Source: Flavilitoribacter nigricans DSM 23189 = NBRC 102662 (lineage in GTDB: Bacteria; Bacteroidota; Bacteroidia; Chitinophagales; Saprospiraceae). Taken from it: a DNA stretch of 64,000 nt. Positions 43,226 through 51,176 of the stretch are shown one piece after another. The DNA is taken from the NCBI RefSeq assembly GCF_002646595.1, contig NZ_PDUD01000012.1, positions 31,034 to 95,033 on the forward strand. Reading direction: 5' to 3'. Position numbers and translations under genes: made by a program. Positions within the stretch are counted from its first letter, which is position 1. Each line of letters begins with the position of its first letter. The notes beneath the pieces were generated by a model. That model was not told the origin of the DNA, searched no databases, and saw only the letters and a list, made by a program, of their open reading frames with translations.

Positions 43226-44087
43226 CTACAACCATCCGACCGGCGCAGTAGTCGGATTGGCCTATTGATGTTGGCAGGAAACTTCTTCATGCATTCGTTC
43301 CCCCTTAGGCTATAAACTCCAGGTCCATATGCCGGAGCGATCCCAGCAAAAAGACATTGGGCCGACCGCCGAGAATGAACCAGGAACCAAAAGTTATAAG
43401 TGTTGTTGTATCGGCGGAATCAGTTCCAATCGGGAACTGATCTGCAGAAAGATAGTGTCGTTCTAAATTTCCAGTTCAATTTTCGACGGCCCTTTGGCCC
43501 AATGTTTTGTTTAGTTCAGCGAGGCGACCGATTAAAGGAGCGCCCCGCAAAAAGAAAACTAATTACTATCCAGTTGTGTGTTTGTTGTCAATTTTCGGCA
43601 GAGGCAAGTTTTCACCTCATCCATAGCTATCCTGTCCCTTCTTGATCTCAATCCTGTTCTTTTGCCATAAAAACCAGCGACCCATCCGGACCGGAGCCCC
43701 TATCGCCGGTTCACTCAACAATTGTAATACTAAGACAATGTGGTTTAGATCTGTGGTACCAACCCCTAAGTGCTTCGACCTGCAGCTGCCCGTCCAAAAA
43801 ATTGGATCTCGATAATGTCTTGCTTCGTTTAACTCCTGGAAAACCGGATGAGTGCAAGTCCCATTTGCACAGGAGCAGAGTTAAACACCGATAGACAGCA
43901 TTATAAGGTCGATTTCCTTAAGGTATACCTCTCAAATGTCTAAAGATCAGCCTATCCACCGGCAAGTTAAGGTCATACGGCAGCTTTCTATTAAGTGCCC
44001 GGGATGAACGCCCTCATTTGGCGTTTAACCCGCCTTTTGGGCCATATGAACAAAAAATGGATATTTATTCGGGTGGGATTTCCCTCA
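43226..44087. other. Long intergenic region, no clear gene
   Basis: About 860 bases without a convincing ORF. On the minus strand a frame of about 57 codons ending at 43305-43307 reads like protein (DSADTTTLITFGSWFILGGR and on), but it has no start codon and a stop just upstream. Nothing else is seen. Confidence 0.4.
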
Positions 44088-45551
44088 TTACAGTAAGGGA
44101 GCAAAAAGCCGGATAAGCTTTTCGATAAACTGGATGACAAAAGAGCGCTCCTGCCAATTTTCCAGGGTGATCCGCCGGGAAACTGCCAGGTCCTCCATAA
44201 AGGCATTTTTCAGAGCCGCAGTGATCTGCTCATCAAATACCATGGCGTTTACTTCGAAATTAAGATCGAAGCTCCGGTGATCCAGGTTGGCGGTGCCAAC
44301 CACCGAAAGTTGATCATCACATACCAGGGTTTTGGCGTGCACGAAGCCCTTTTCGTAGAGATAGATCTCCACCCCTACGGCCAGCAGGTCCTCGTAATGC
44401 GACTTGGAGGCCGCATTGACGAATTGGGAATCCGCAACCCCGGGCACCAGTAGCTGTACTTTCACACCGCGCAGGGCGGCCATTTTCAGGGCACTCAGGA
44501 ATTCCTGACCGGGAATAAAATAGGGCGTGGTGATCATCAATTCCTTCCGGGCCAGGTGAATGGCCTGCAGATAGCTGTATAGGATAGAGGGATGGGGCGA
44601 ATCGGGACCGCTGGCGATGATCTGGGTCCATGTCTTTTCCGGATAGTCATCAGCGGTAAAGCGGGGAAAGAAACGCAGAAAGAAACGGGTGTTCAATTCC
44701 AGCTTTTGCCCGGAGCAAAAATTCCAATCGGCAATAAAGATGTGCTGCAGGGTCCAGACTGCCTCTCCGGTAATTTTGAGATGGGTGTCCCGCCAGAAAA
44801 GTTCATTCCCAACATCATTGCGGTACTTATCGCAAATATTGATACCGCCGACAAAAGCCGTAGTGCCGTCAATGACCACGATCTTCCGGTGGTTCCGGTA
44901 ATTCAGGCGGTTGGCCAGTTTGACGAAGCGAACTTCGTAGAAGGGATGTACTTCCACTCCACTCTCCCGGAGTTTTAGCACCAGGTTGTTGCGAATTCCA
45001 CTGCTGCCGAAATCATCGTAAATAAACCGCACCTGCACCCCTTCGGCCGCTTTTCGCATGAGCAATTCGGCGACCTGATTACCGATGCGGTCATTCTCGT
45101 AAATGTAGTAGGCGATATGGATGTGATGGGTAGCCTGTTCGAGGCTTTCCAGCAGCGAAGGGAATTTTTTTTCACCATTGATCAGTACTTCCACCCGATT
45201 GTGCCGGGTCAGGAGGCTGAGGTTGTCCGAGAACACCATTTCGGCGATGCCACTGTAGGCCTCGAATTGTTGGGCAAACAGGTCCGCATTCTCTTCCTTT
45301 AATTTGTGGATCGCTTCCAGCAGATTTTTGGCCTGCTCGCGGTCGGTCATTAATTTTTTGGAATAGATCTTATACTTGCGGTAATTCAATCCGACCGAGA
45401 GGTAGATGATGATCCCGATAAGCGGCAACAAAACGATCAATAACAGGTACGCAGATGCCTTTACCGACGAACGGGTATCGAATAGTACCCGCATTCCCAC
45501 GCCAATGAGCAGCAAGGCATATACGATCTCCGAAATGATCACCCAATCCAT
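44088..45551 (-). CDS. cls: Cardiolipin synthase
   Basis: 487 aa. Two N-terminal TM helices (about 3-22 and 33-53). Two PLD HKD motifs: HRKIVVIDGTTAFVGGINICDKY and HAKTLVCDDQLSVVGTANLDHRS. Length and layout match bacterial ClsA-type synthases, which condense two phosphatidylglycerols into cardiolipin and glycerol in the inner membrane. Single gene on the minus strand; transcription from upstream is probably stopped by the terminator at 45623-45652. Confidence 0.95.
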   Translation of the reverse strand: MDWVIISEIVYALLLIGVGMRVLFDTRSSVKASAYLLLIVLLPLIGIIIYLSVGLNYRKYKIYSKKLMTDREQAKNLLEAIHKLKEENADLFAQQFEAYSGIAEMVFSDNLSLLTRHNRVEVLINGEKKFPSLLESLEQATHHIHIAYYIYENDRIGNQVAELLMRKAAEGVQVRFIYDDFGSSGIRNNLVLKLRESGVEVHPFYEVRFVKLANRLNYRNHRKIVVIDGTTAFVGGINICDKYRNDVGNELFWRDTHLKITGEAVWTLQHIFIADWNFCSGQKLELNTRFFLRFFPRFTADDYPEKTWTQIIASGPDSPHPSILYSYLQAIHLARKELMITTPYFIPGQEFLSALKMAALRGVKVQLLVPGVADSQFVNAASKSHYEDLLAVGVEIYLYEKGFVHAKTLVCDDQLSVVGTANLDHRSFDLNFEVNAMVFDEQITAALKNAFMEDLAVSRRITLENWQERSFVIQFIEKLIRLFAPLL

Positions 45552-45622
45552 ATTGTTTTTAATTGAAATACATCCGGTGCTGACCGGAAACGCTCCATTA
45601 GGGCTATAAATGGCTCTAAAAT

Positions 45623-45652
45623 AAAAAAAGCCGAGATAGCACCTACCCCGGC
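45623..45652 (-). terminator. Strong intrinsic terminator (minus strand)
   Basis: On the minus strand GCCGGGGTAG-GTG-CTATCTCGGC forms a 10-bp stem with two G-U pairs and is followed by seven T. A transcript must therefore come from the right, upstream of cls; the only ORF placed to use it is 45643-45912. Confidence 0.8.
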
Positions 45653-45912
45653 CTTACACATGAAACAAATTTACAAGTTTTTAAAAAGAGCCGTATGGAT
45701 AATTGGTGCCTCCCTGCCAACACCGGCAGGGACATTTTTGCAGTTGTAATTGAATCCGGAAAAGCACTGAAAGCTACAATTTTGGAAGTAGCGACAATGC
45801 GTTCGATCGCCTCATGTGTTTCAACTCGTTCATTCTTTTTTATATTCATAAAATCTGGGGTTTTGGTAATCGGCCGGTCGGCTAACGGATCGGTCCAATT
45901 CATCACATTCAA
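45643..45912 (-). CDS. Doubtful small protein ending inside a terminator
   Basis: 89 aa from ATG 45912, or 68 aa from the internal ATG 45849 (MNIKKNERVETHEAIERIV...). No family. The stop TAG lies within the first arm of the terminator at 45623-45652, showing at least that this strand is transcribed here. Against it: a second hairpin CCCTGCC-AACACC-GGCAGGG (45712-45731) with ATTTTT on the plus strand sits inside the frame. A small RNA is an equal alternative. Confidence 0.35.
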   Translation of the reverse strand: MNVMNWTDPLADRPITKTPDFMNIKKNERVETHEAIERIVATSKIVAFSAFPDSITTAKMSLPVLAGRHQLSIRLFLKTCKFVSCVRPG

Positions 45913-46139
45913 TACTTTATAAAGACTATAAGCGGTGCTACGGTCACATTTCTCTCTTTATTTCGCCGCCGAAAAACTGGTTGCCCAAATCACAGGCCGG
46001 AAGGGATTTCCGGACGCCGGAAAATTTGACTTTTCAGACTGCACCTATATCCTTTGCTCAATCGCTAAAATGACAACATATATTAGGGCTCTTTTAGCGT
46101 TCCGGTTTCCAGGCCGAAAACCTGTTCCCAAATCCTGAT

Positions 46140-46155
46140 ACTTCCGGCCGGAAGT
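46140..46155. repeat. 16-bp perfect palindrome
   Basis: ACTTCCGGCCGGAAGT, directly downstream of the degenerate receiver gene (stop at 46179). It may be part of a transcript end or a protein-binding site. No other content is seen in 45913-46178. Confidence 0.5.
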
Positions 46156-46178
46156 CCAGGATTGGGAAAGGCGCATTA

Positions 46179-46577
46179 TCAATCAGTCCATAATTTACGC
46201 TGTGATTCTTCTTTCTGTTTTTTGAGCCTGAATGTCCTTTTGGTTTCCTCCCGGCGTCGGTCATCCTCTGTAAAAAAGAACAGTGCCTCCATTTTTTCCG
46301 GCAGGAGGACGATGTTCTCATTTCTGGTGCTCGTGATGATCAGTTTATGCAGGCTATCCTGAAGCTGCAGGAACTGGAACAGATCAGCGGTGAGCATTTG
46401 CTCTTCCACAATCAAAAAGGTTGTCGGCAACCAGGTAAACTTCCTTTTAAATTCTGTTACTGTTGATGAACAAATAAACACTACCGATGAAGCCTGCCTG
46501 GATATATTCATTTTTAATATCCGATGTTGCTCGGGGGAAGGCGCCAGCAATCCTACCGATATGTCATTGTTGATCAT
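46179..46577 (-). CDS. Degenerate receiver-like protein (132 aa)
   Basis: The alternation of hydrophobic strands and helices (ISVGLLAPSPEQHRILKM; SSVVFICSSTVTEFKRKF; TTFLIVEEQMLTADLFQFLQ; HKLIITSTRNENIV; ALFFFTEDDRR) resembles a response-regulator receiver, but the phosphoacceptor Asp, the acidic pocket and the switch Lys are not conserved, and the C-terminus is a basic helix (RTFRLKKQKEESQRK). It may be a pseudo-receiver. Family assignment is uncertain, but codon usage and absence of a better ORF support a gene. Confidence 0.5.
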   Translation of the reverse strand: MINNDISVGLLAPSPEQHRILKMNISRQASSVVFICSSTVTEFKRKFTWLPTTFLIVEEQMLTADLFQFLQLQDSLHKLIITSTRNENIVLLPEKMEALFFFTEDDRRREETKRTFRLKKQKEESQRKLWTD

Positions 46578-47348
46578 GGCTTATCGTTTAGGAGTTATCT
46601 AAATTGGATCCAAAAGGTTTTCGCTCCAGCCGTTTACTAAAGCCCGTAAGCATATCCGGGTGGCCAAGCACCGGTAATTGGAGGCTGCGCTTGCAGCGTT
46701 TCACACTTACTAATAGCTCCTGATGCATAGTGGTCATTTTGTACGGGAATATCACGGGTCTTTATGATCTAACCCGATGGATCCCCTGATTATGAAAAGA
46801 TAGAAAGTTTCCAACCTTATCGACCAATTCGGTTTCCAGAGGTCACCCACGCACGATAAGCCTTCCCGAATGCCGGCATGCAGTTTCATCAAAATGAAAT
46901 TCCGATGCGGACGGATAGCGTTTCGGTACGGGCCTTGGTCACCGGCAAAAGCGATGGTCGGTTGGCCCGACAGACAGCTTGTCTACCGGATGACTGCATC
47001 CCTCCGGGCTAACGAATGGCCCTGCCAAAAGTCAAATTGGCCGAATCCAAAATCTTGTACAAAAGTGTAATGCGGAATTGATCAATGAAGTGATGGGCGA
47101 ACAGTAAAAAGAATGCTCACTTCACACCTGGTTGTTTAGGAAAGGAGGATTAGCGGAGATTTCCTCATTCCTCCATTGCGGATAGTACTGTAGTTTGCGG
47201 ATAAGTTAAAGGATAACAAGCGAAGGTTCAATAAGTTGCTGCTAAGCTAGAATAAAATTTTTCAAAAACGAAAATTCAAAGGAGTAAATGAAACTAAAAA
47301 ATTGCCGGAAAATCCGGTAGTAATAAACAGCTGACAACCGGGACCGAT
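46578..47348. other. Intergenic region, nothing identified
   Basis: About 770 bases between the degenerate receiver and HdeD. No convincing ORF, repeat or strong hairpin was found. Confidence 0.5.
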
Positions 47349-47930
47349 CTACCCCAGGGTGTGCTCCAGATGCCGGTGCAGACTTCGCAATTTCCCGGCC
47401 AGGTAAATATTAAACCCACCGGTTATGATCAGGGCCATTGCCGTCCAGAATACGATGGTCATTCCGGCAAATAATGGATTCCAGAGCAGAATAAACGAAA
47501 ACAGCGCCCCCAGGGTACCGATGATCATGAGATTACCCCAGTCCAGGACGCCGTAATTCTTTAATTCCAGAGCCCAGCCGATAGCCATGATGGACCGGAA
47601 AAGCACCCCAAACCCGACATACAGCGGCAGCGTGATCATGCTCAGTTCGGGACGGGTTAGCAAGACAAAACCGATGATCGCAGTAAATATTCCCAATACC
47701 AGAGACCAGCCCCAGTTATCCAGTTCATGCCGATGGGAAATAGCGAAATACACATCCATCAAGCCGGAAACCAGAAAGGAAATACTAAACAGCAGCGATA
47801 AAGCCAGAAAGGACTCTTCAAAAGAGAACAGGGTCCAGATCCCAGTCACCAACAGCAGCAGGCCAACGATCAAAGGTACATACCAGTATTTGATCGCCCG
47901 GTCTATTGTTTTAAATATTCTTTTGGTCAT
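47349..47930 (-). CDS. HdeD-family membrane protein (DUF308)
   Basis: 193 aa with six predicted TM helices in the DUF308 pattern (WYVPLIVGLLLLVTGIWTLF; ALSLLFSISFLVSGLMDVYFAI; WGWSLVLGIFTAIIGFVLL; LPLYVGFGVLFRSIMAIGWAL; WGNLMIIGTLGALFSFILL; TIVFWTAMALIITGGFNIYLA). Enteric HdeD is linked to acid stress at high density; the role here is not known. Single gene. Confidence 0.9.
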   Translation of the reverse strand: MTKRIFKTIDRAIKYWYVPLIVGLLLLVTGIWTLFSFEESFLALSLLFSISFLVSGLMDVYFAISHRHELDNWGWSLVLGIFTAIIGFVLLTRPELSMITLPLYVGFGVLFRSIMAIGWALELKNYGVLDWGNLMIIGTLGALFSFILLWNPLFAGMTIVFWTAMALIITGGFNIYLAGKLRSLHRHLEHTLG

Positions 47931-48160
47931 GATCTTAAAGATTTAGAAAAAGTGATTCAATTTGATTCAAAACTTATTTACGGTTCAGTATTATAAAGAC
48001 TGTCAATTGGGTAATGGTCATCCGACGCCAGCTAATTAAATACCGCAGCAGTTCGAAAAACTTAGGACCGCTATCTGCCCATCCTTCCTGCCTTGCCACA
48101 AAGTTATGGTGGTGTTTCCTCCAGGTCATACCCCAAAAGGTTTATGGGGTACTCCTGGAC

Positions 48161-48223
48161 GGTCGATGATTGACGGTCGACGGTTGACGGTTGATGGTCG
48201 AGGGTCGACGGTTGACGGTTCAT
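48161..48223 (+). repeat. Heptamer array GGTYGAY, locus 3
   Basis: Nine units of 7 bases (63 bp): GGTCGAT, GATTGAC, GGTCGAC, GGTTGAC, GGTTGAT, GGTCGAG, GGTCGAC, GGTTGAC, GGTTCAT. Same heptamer and strand as the arrays at 12006 and 42734. It lies in the 1-kb gap 47931-48946. Confidence 0.9.
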
Positions 48224-48435
48224 TTTTTCCAGGTATTATAAAAGATGATGAGGGAGCGCGCTTTTCACTTTTGACCGTAGTGACCAGTGATCCCCAAAAA
48301 GTTGTTAGTGTGCTAATAATGCTGAAAAGGATAGTATATCTATGCAGATGGCTGTGGCTACCGATCGTTCGATGGAACCGAACCGAAAAAATCCGGGATG
48401 GACTATCGAATACGGACGTATTGGTCTGCCCAAAA

Positions 48436-48470
48436 GTTAAAAAGGGCAGGGTTGTCTCCTTTCCCTGCCC
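48436..48470 (-). terminator. Intrinsic terminator (minus strand)
   Basis: GGGCAGGG (48444-48451)/CCCTGCCC (48463-48470); on the minus strand the stem is followed by TTTTTAAC. It lies about 480 bases beyond the stop of the AI-2E-type permease gene, so it ends a long 3' UTR or a separate RNA. Confidence 0.7.
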
Positions 48471-48553
48471 CCAAACACGAAACAAAATACCAGATTTACC
48501 TCCTGATGAAAGTCAGGCAGGCAAAAACTCGGCTTTGTTTGCTTGACACAAAC

Positions 48554-48679
48554 CGTTTCGGAGGCTAATCACTTTCCCTGAATTTAGCGGTCCCGAAACG
48601 ATGTGGTCCTACATGATTTGCCGGACTGTCTACCGGACAGGTCAATAGACAGACCTTCTGCGCACAAAAGCCCGCAGAA
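48554..48679. ncRNA. Candidate structured RNA or 3' UTR
   Basis: Nested inverted repeats CGTTTCGG (48554-48561)/CCGAAACG (48593-48600) enclosing GCTAA/TTAGC, then a hairpin TTCTGCG (48656-48662)/CGCAGAA (48673-48679). Together with the minus-strand terminator at 48436-48470 this could form a structured RNA of about 250 bases read leftward. No ORF. Purely structural inference. Confidence 0.3.
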
Positions 48680-48946
48680 AAGATGTTTAGTTTATTAAAT
48701 GGTAGTTAGGCTTAGAGCCGATCCCAGTACAATCCGCCGGCCCGTTCGGGTTACGGATATTTAGGGAGCCCATTCCTGTGGGGCACGGGAACGACTCTAA
48801 TTGGCAGAGGTAATACACTTAGCAGAGAAGGTTGGTGCTGTACAAAAGCACAGACGTAAATATAGAAAAAAAGTCTTGGCATTTGCAAGGTGTATCCGGG
48901 TTGGTTTTTTTTGTAAAACACCTTCCCAGCTGTCGTAACCTGCAGC

Positions 48947-50104
48947 CTATTTTCTCCACCGGAAACGCGAGGTATCGATCTTAAAAAGACTGGACAAACG
49001 AAAACGGTGGTGATTGTACCACTTAAATTTGTCCTTTCGCTGGCCCAGTTCATTGCTCATCAACAGCGCTACCGGTTTTAGCCAGTCGATCTCCATACAG
49101 ATCACGCGCAGGGTGGCGGCCACCGGCAGCGATAGGATCAATCCGTACATGCCCCACATATAGCCCCCGACGATCAGGGCAAGAATGGCGATCATCGGAT
49201 TGATGTTGATGGAATTACCGATCACTTTGGGTGTAATGAAATTACCTTCAATTTGCTGGATGGCGATGTAGTAGCACGCCACGGCCGCCGGTTGCCAGAA
49301 GGTAGTGGTGGTGGCGATCGCGTACAGGAAAGGTAGCAGACCTCCAAGAGTAGTACCGATATAGGGGATGACGGTCAGACAAGCGGCCAGGAAGCCCCAC
49401 AGGAGTGAATACTGGATCCCGATCAGATACAGCCCCAGGCTGTTGAGGGAACCCATGATCAGGATGACCATACCTAGTCCGTACAGATACCGCTGGGAGA
49501 TCTCCTGTATCTTTCCAATCGTTGCTTTGACGTCCATTCTGGACCGGCCTTCGAATTGTACCAGTAAAAAGATCTTCAGCCCTTTGCGGTACAACAGAAA
49601 GAAAAAAGTGTACACCAGCGAAATGGCGGCGGTCGCCAGCATGGCGGTGCCCGAGCTTAGGCCCGATTTGAGGAACTCCACCGGAGCATCAAACAGCCCT
49701 TTTATCAGGGTATCGGGATCTCCGCCATCCATCAGAGGCTTTCGTACGGACAGGTCGTAAAACCAGTCGACTACACGATCCATCGCCGACTGCAGCTTCT
49801 CCCCTATCGAGCCGAGGTTGTTGAATACATCAAGTACGCTGACGGAAAAGAAATAGACCAGCAAAGCAACCGGCAGCAGGACCGATAACAAACTGAGAAT
49901 AATGGCCAGGATCTCGGATCCGGTATGCCTTTCAAAAAAGTCGCACAGTGGTTTCAACATTAAAGACAGGAAGAAGGCGAAGGTAAGCGGCACCAGGATC
50001 TCCTGGGCGATCACCAAAAAACAGACGAGAATGGAAACTACAATTAAAAAGTAAGCTAATCGCTGGATACTGAATGTGGATAGTTCTTTTGCATCTGATT
50101 CCAT
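48947..50104 (-). CDS. AI-2E family transporter (PF01594 permease)
   Basis: 385 aa from ATG 50104. About seven to eight TM helices; typical elements are the pair of helices at the N-terminus (YFLIVVSILVCFLVIAQEILVPLTFAFFLSLML), the FFLLYRKG loop, YLYGLGMVILIMGSLNSLGL, and PYIGTTLGGLLPFLYA followed by EGNFITPKVIGNSININPMIAILALIVGGYMWG. Family members export AI-2 (TqsA) or act as Na+/H+ antiporters, so the name does not fix the substrate. Inner membrane. Single gene. Confidence 0.93.
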   Translation of the reverse strand: MESDAKELSTFSIQRLAYFLIVVSILVCFLVIAQEILVPLTFAFFLSLMLKPLCDFFERHTGSEILAIILSLLSVLLPVALLVYFFSVSVLDVFNNLGSIGEKLQSAMDRVVDWFYDLSVRKPLMDGGDPDTLIKGLFDAPVEFLKSGLSSGTAMLATAAISLVYTFFFLLYRKGLKIFLLVQFEGRSRMDVKATIGKIQEISQRYLYGLGMVILIMGSLNSLGLYLIGIQYSLLWGFLAACLTVIPYIGTTLGGLLPFLYAIATTTTFWQPAAVACYYIAIQQIEGNFITPKVIGNSININPMIAILALIVGGYMWGMYGLILSLPVAATLRVICMEIDWLKPVALLMSNELGQRKDKFKWYNHHRFRLSSLFKIDTSRFRWRK

Positions 50105-51176
50105 GGCAATATTGGAATTGTAGAGCACGACGGGGAGTTGTTGACGGGACGATCTGCGGTACGGAGCACCACTCTCCCAACCTGCTCAAAGTTAGTGAAA
50201 CCGATCCGGTAGTACACTCCGGTCAAGAGACCGAACGGCAGGGAATAATACCCGGCGCCGGATCGTAATTTTACCTATTGCGTATAGAAAAATGCGGGAA
50301 CGTAACATATGGTGGCTGGCCCGAAGGGCCCCACCGGTCAGAACAGATGGTACGGATAATGTTGCGGAGAAAAGTTAATGGCAAAACACCGATTCGAATA
50401 AAATGTTCTGCGAAGGTACAAAATCCTGGTGGCGAAATTCGGCTGGTAAATATACTTTAAACTGTTTCGGTTTTCGGTTGCTCTCTGCAGAAAGGCTATA
50501 GATACTCCTGCATAGCAATTAAATAAGGCTCACCTCAGCGGTGAACCTTACAAAAAGATTTCTCCGTACTAAATAGAGATATCGCCTTAGGGGGAACAGT
50601 TGCCAATAGTACAGTAGAAATCACGGTAATCAAATATAAAGCTACGGCTTACAGTACAATCACCTGTTCGATCTATGTAAAAGCAACTGTTTTAAAGGCG
50701 TGTCTTTTAGTAGAAGACAGCATATTAGCAATAGAGCTTATTATTCTTTGAGCGCGCACAGGATACCGGTTGTTGGGGCCGGATCCTTTAGGGGCCTGCC
50801 TGTCACAAAATTGATCGGTGAAAATGTAGGGTAGAGAGACTGTTGTTGTTAAACCCTGAATATCTTTCCCTTTTCCAGTCTCCCTAGCCCTACGTTCTTT
50901 CCTCTTAACCTACGCAAGCGGAAATCCAGTAAAATGCTATACTTTATTCGCGCCTTTCGTTCCGTATTGCGTTCACACCAATGTTTAAAACCCGGCGTTG
51001 AATGGTCCCAAATGTCGGATATTCAGACGCTTGATGTTTTACTCTATGACCAGAAGATTTTTCCTTATGATCTAAATACCCGGAAACCGGGCCAAAAAAG
51101 GCAATAAGGGCAGGCAAAGAGAGAAGCCCCCTATCTGGCAAGATAGTTATACCGGGTGATCCGGATCGATCCGTTT
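50105..51176. other. Long intergenic region with hairpin cluster
   Basis: No credible gene in about 1070 bases. Hairpins are clustered at 50525-50549 (AAGGCTCACC/GGTGAACCTT, one mismatch), 50583-50700 (next entry) and 50701-50719 (TGTCTT/AAGACA). The rest shows nothing. Confidence 0.5.
50583..50700. ncRNA. Candidate structured RNA/element with long terminal stem
   Basis: Ends CGCCTT...AACAGTTGC (50583-50603) and GCAACTGTT...AAGGCG (50683-50700) pair over 15 bp with a small asymmetric bulge, enclosing 79 bases that contain further partial repeats (AGTACAGTAG, ACAGTAC). It could be a small RNA, an attC-like site or a degraded insertion. No ORF. Confidence 0.35.

Noticed and set aside
43305..43475. 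Protein-like frame (FGSWFILGGRPNVFLLGSLR) on the minus strand
   Set aside because: Open for about 57 codons but without a start codon and closed upstream by TGA; length is within chance. It may be a gene remnant.
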